A DNA stretch of 64,000 nucleotides from CAVUBL01 sp963739795 (GTDB taxonomy: Bacteria > Acidobacteriota > Thermoanaerobaculia > Multivoradales > DATKCC01). The position numbers were made by a program, and so were the translations under genes. Location of the stretch: assembly GCA_963739795.1 (NCBI GenBank), contig CAVUBL010000021.1, forward strand, positions 372,001 through 436,000, given 5' to 3'. Shown here in pieces: positions 61,312-64,000 of the stretch. How positions within the stretch are numbered: position 1 is the stretch's first letter; every line of letters starts with the position of its first letter. Under the pieces are notes generated by a model. It ran no database searches. It was not told the origin of the DNA and worked only from the letters and a program-made list of their open reading frames with translations.

Positions 61312-61452
61312 TCAAATGAGTGGCACCTCGGAGCAGCGGGCCTTGGTTTGGGCCTTGGTCTGAGCTGGGGCGGGCAGGGCGAGGGCGAGCGCTGCGAGCG
61401 CGGCGCCTACGACAATCGAGGCTGCCGTGCGGCGGGGTTCGCAGTGATCCAT
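61312..61452 (-). pseudogene. Signal peptide and stub of a secreted protein
   Basis: The 46-residue frame MDHCEPRRTAASIVVGAALA ending ALPAPAQ is a clean signal peptide. Only about 15 residues follow before the stop, and the end lies inside the repeat word GTGGCACCTCGGAGC (61314-61337). It looks like a secreted protein truncated by the repeat near the RAYT. Confidence 0.5.
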
Positions 61453-61528
61453 GGACTCCTCCCGGGGCTGTTCATGTCGGGCTGTGCTCCGCAGCCGGCG
61501 AGCGAATCCGGGTTCGGCCGAGGGCGGC

Positions 61529-61924
61529 TCAGCCGCGGGGAGGAGCGCGGCTGCCGCCCGGGTGGGCGAGCGGAGCCGGCCATGTGGGCTCACCGATCGC
61601 CAGGGGGGAGCCCGTGGCGGGGGGCGCGCCGAGGGCGACGTCGGCAGGGGCCGCGTCGCCGTGGGAGTGGTGGTGGAGCAGGCAGGCCGGGCAGTGGAGG
61701 ACCTGACCCGCGCCCGGAGCTTCGAGGTGGTGCGCCCGCGACGGATGAGCCGCGGCCTGGTAGACCAGGGTGCCGTCGGCGAGAGCACCCAGCTCTCCGC
61801 TGTGGTGGTGGATCTCGAGGGAGCCCAGGAGGATGGCCAGAGTGACGGCCAGGCCCAGCGTCAGACGCGCGGCGACGCGCGCCCGGACGTGGCGCCCCAG
61901 CCCCCCGTGAGCTCGTCTCACCAC
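61529..61924 (-). CDS. Small His/Cys-rich membrane-anchored protein
   Basis: The 131-residue protein has one hydrophobic segment (LTLGLAVTLAILLGSLE, about 21-37) followed by HHH at 39-41 and the cluster HCPACLLHHHSHGD (77-90). The Cys-x-x-Cys flanked by histidines suggests binding of copper or zinc at the outer membrane face or in the periplasm (inference). It resembles the DUF2946 class of small His/Cys proteins only in outline. The C-terminus is low-complexity. Confidence 0.55.
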   Translation of the reverse strand: MVRRAHGGLGRHVRARVAARLTLGLAVTLAILLGSLEIHHHSGELGALADGTLVYQAAAHPSRAHHLEAPGAGQVLHCPACLLHHHSHGDAAPADVALGAPPATGSPLAIGEPTWPAPLAHPGGSRAPPRG

Positions 61925-62034
61925 CGTCGATCACGATACAAGACTCCATCGGGGCTCGACCGGGCCTCGACCGGGCCTCGACCGAGATGGGCCCCGGCTA
62001 TGGCGTGGTATCATGACGCGGAGGTGACTCACCC

Positions 62035-63006
62035 TTGAGCGGTTCCTCCTTACGCCCGCCGGGCCTTCGGGCCCTGGCGCTCCCCCTCGCCCTCGCCGGG
62101 TTCGTGGGCGCGTCCGCCGGCCGCCCAGCCGCCGCCGACACGGTCTATCTGACCAACGGCGAGGTCTTCGAGGGCGTGATCGCCCAGGTCGGAGCCAAGG
62201 CGGTCGAGATCCGCCTTCCCTACGGCGAGATTCGGCTTCCCAGCAGCCGCGTGGCGCGGGTGGAGCGTTCCTCTTCGACCTTCGAGGAGTACCTGAGGCG
62301 CAAGGAGGCCCTGGGCGGAGGGGCGAGCGCCCGCCGGTGGCTGGACCTGGCGCTCTGGGCCCGCACCGCGGACTTCACGGACGGTGTTCGCGAGGCCGCC
62401 CTGCGGGCCGCCGCCCTCGATCCCCGCCTCGACGGCCTGGCGCCGGTCATGACCTCTCTCGGCTACGTGCTCGACGAGGATACCGGCCGCTGGCTTTCGG
62501 AGGACGAGCTCCTGCGCCGCCGCGGCTACGTCCGCGTGGCGGGCCAGTGGGTCTCCCCGGAGGCTCTGGAAGCCCAGTCCCAGGCGGCGGAGGCCGAGCG
62601 CCGGCGGCAGCTCGAGGCGAGACGGGCGGACCGCGAGGACACACTGACCCAGGCCATTACCCTCCTCGCCGCCTCCGAGGTGGCGCGGAGCCAGGCGGAT
62701 CAGGCCGGGCGGACCGGCGGAGGAGGCCTTCCCCTCTACCCCGCGGGTCCCTTCGGGTCGTCCGCGGTCTATCCCGTGGCGGTGTTCCCGGGCATCTTCG
62801 GGGCGCCGCAACGCGGGCGTGGAAGGCCGCCGGCAGGTGGCGGGGCCCATTCCGCTGGACCCGGCCCCTCGGCGCCGCCGGCGGGACGGGCGCCCGCGGC
62901 CCACCACAGCGGGTATGACAGCCTGGCGGTCCGGCAACCGGGCAGCATCATCCCGCTGGACCAGTTCAGCACCAGCGCGCAGACCCACCGAGGGCATAAC
63001 CCCTGA
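62035..63006 (+). CDS. Secreted protein with Sm-like N-terminal motif
   Basis: The 323-residue protein starts at TTG 62035, supported by GGAGGTGA 7 bp upstream. A signal peptide (ALALPLALAGFVGASAGRPA) precedes DTVYLTNGEVFEGVIAQVGA and VEIRLPYGEIRLPSSRVARV. This is the short beta-rich motif seen in many secreted acidobacterial and planctomycete proteins. A charged helical region (about 175-210) and a Gly/Pro-rich tail follow. The function is unknown. It is upstream of the serine-protease gene on the same strand, perhaps co-transcribed. Confidence 0.7.
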   Translation: MSGSSLRPPGLRALALPLALAGFVGASAGRPAAADTVYLTNGEVFEGVIAQVGAKAVEIRLPYGEIRLPSSRVARVERSSSTFEEYLRRKEALGGGASARRWLDLALWARTADFTDGVREAALRAAALDPRLDGLAPVMTSLGYVLDEDTGRWLSEDELLRRRGYVRVAGQWVSPEALEAQSQAAEAERRRQLEARRADREDTLTQAITLLAASEVARSQADQAGRTGGGGLPLYPAGPFGSSAVYPVAVFPGIFGAPQRGRGRPPAGGGAHSAGPGPSAPPAGRAPAAHHSGYDSLAVRQPGSIIPLDQFSTSAQTHRGHNP

Positions 63007-63076
63007 ACCCGGCGCCTCGCGTGCCGAATGATCCGGCGATCTTCGGGCTCTCCTGGAGACCGCCCAGGAGATCCTG

Positions 63077-64000
63077 ATGTCGTTCATCCTCCGACGCACC
63101 CTTCCATCCCTCACGGCTCTGGCCGCCCTGGCCGCTCTGGCCGCAGGAACCCTGGCGTTTCTGCTCCCCGGCCTCGCGAGAGCCCAGAGCGCTCCCATGG
63201 TCCAGGTCCCGGACTCCATGACCCGGGCGCAGGTCAGCTCCGAGCCGCCGGCGCGAGTCGCCGAGGGCTACGGCGTGGCGCCCATGGCGAGGCTCGCCGA
63301 GGCCCGCACCGGCGCCGCCGACCAGCTCGCGGCGCTCGAGACCTGGAACCGGGCCGGCCGGCTGCCGCTGCGGGTCGGGATCGTCCGGCCGCTGCCGCTG
63401 GCCCGCACCGTCGCGTTCACCCCGGAGCTGGCCACGCGGGCGGCGGGCCCCCTCGCCGGAGGCGCCTTCGTGCGGGCGAGCGGGGGCAGCACGGTGTGGG
63501 GGGCCGCCGTGACGGTGGCGGATGCCTACCGCCTGCGCCTCCACCTGGCGGACCTCCACCTGCCGGCGGGCGCCCGGCTCTGGGTCTACGGCGACGACGG
63601 CGCGGCGGCGGGCCCCTTCGGCTCGTCGCTCGCGTACGACGGTGGCTTGTGGACGCCGAGCGTCGCCGGCTCGACGATCCGGATCGAGGTGGAGCTCGGC
63701 TCCGAGGCGCTCCAGGCGAGTGCCGGTTCCCGCTTCACGATCGACCAGGTGGCCCAGCTCTTCCAGCTCGACCCCGCCGGCGCGCCGGTCCTCACCCCGG
63801 GGCCGCAGGCGGTGGACTCGAGCTGCCTGGTCGACGTCTCGTGCGTCGGTACCGGCACCTTCCCGGTGGTCGACCAGGCGTCGAAGGCGGTCGCCGAGGT
63901 GCAGTTCATCACCGGTATATACATGGCGGAGTGCACCGGCGGGCTGCTCAACGTGGCTGCGGGCGCACCGGCGGGAACGCCCTATCCCTTCCTGACCGCC
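63077..64000 (+). CDS. Secreted trypsin-like serine protease, 3' partial
   Basis: The frame is open from ATG 63077 to the window end (308 residues). A signal peptide (ALAALAAGTLAFLLPGLARA) is followed by a propeptide-like region. Then come SSCLVDVSCVGTGTFPVVDQ, GIYMAECTGGLLN and PYPFLTA at the edge. The pattern C-T-G-G-L-L-N followed by PYFLTANHC is diagnostic of S1-family lysyl-endopeptidase-like enzymes; the catalytic His would lie just beyond base 64000. It is secreted and probably degradative. The remaining triad residues are out of view. Confidence 0.75.
   Translation, partial: MSFILRRTLPSLTALAALAALAAGTLAFLLPGLARAQSAPMVQVPDSMTRAQVSSEPPARVAEGYGVAPMARLAEARTGAADQLAALETWNRAGRLPLRVGIVRPLPLARTVAFTPELATRAAGPLAGGAFVRASGGSTVWGAAVTVADAYRLRLHLADLHLPAGARLWVYGDDGAAAGPFGSSLAYDGGLWTPSVAGSTIRIEVELGSEALQASAGSRFTIDQVAQLFQLDPAGAPVLTPGPQAVDSSCLVDVSCVGTGTFPVVDQASKAVAEVQFITGIYMAECTGGLLNVAAGAPAGTPYPFLTA

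Overview
The window is GC-rich (about 70%) bacterial chromosome that most resembles Acidobacteriota, probably the Thermoanaerobaculia. This is an inference from three features: a secreted protein built of about sixteen WxSDGTxxGT repeats with a family-typical C-terminal domain (53.3-56.5 kb), an acidobacterial-type VWA-domain secreted protein (10.3-11.5 kb), and a spirochaete/Bacteroidetes-style V-ATPase operon. No tRNA, rRNA or CRISPR array was seen.

1-2.9 kb is an accessory zone of lower GC. It holds the 3' end of a polymorphic-toxin gene with its immunity gene, then a second, frameshifted toxin tip with its own immunity gene. Long GC-rich repeats that can form hairpins bracket this second cassette. 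3-6.3 kb has a TetR regulator, an alpha/beta hydrolase, a FabH-like ketoacyl synthase and a decapeptide-repeat protein. 6.4-16.6 kb is mostly housekeeping: pncB, trpS, a TauE/SafE permease, a VWA protein, a CBS protein, a MOCOS-like PLP enzyme, a nitrilase-family protein, a PaaI thioesterase and a membrane-protein/XRE pair. Small repeat elements lie between these genes, and two of them have destroyed an alkB gene. 17-18.3 kb is a truncated TIR-like gene between GC-rich blocks. 18.7-23.6 kb carries gdhA, a rhodanese-like protein, a DUF1015 protein, a DUF389 membrane protein and a conserved two-gene pair.

23.7-27.7 kb is a decaying defence-type island on the minus strand. It contains a large nuclease plus STAND-like NTPase gene broken by single-base frameshifts, a nucleotidyltransferase with its catalytic part deleted, and a small partner gene. 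27.7-36 kb has mtgA, a TPP-dependent decarboxylase, a tandem array of about 70-bp hairpin repeats, an overlapping minus-strand operon (SpoU methyltransferase, saccharopine-pathway enzymes LKR and SDH, MobA-like nucleotidyltransferase), and a PA0069-type radical SAM gene.

36.1-43.5 kb is a complete V-type ATPase operon (E, DUF2764, A, B, D, I, K). Its K subunit has the ligand residues of sodium-coupled rotors, and a small inverted-repeat element sits between the first two genes. 43.6-46.5 kb is an overlapping aceB-aceA glyoxylate-shunt operon. 46.7-50.0 kb is a MacAB-type export operon. 50.1-64 kb has a broken hydrolase, an LCMT-like methyltransferase, a DUF885 peptidase, the SDGT-repeat protein with an in-frame TGA, an O-antigen-ligase/GT39 pair, a REP-associated tyrosine transposase, and secreted proteins. 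The last of these is a trypsin-like protease that runs off the end.
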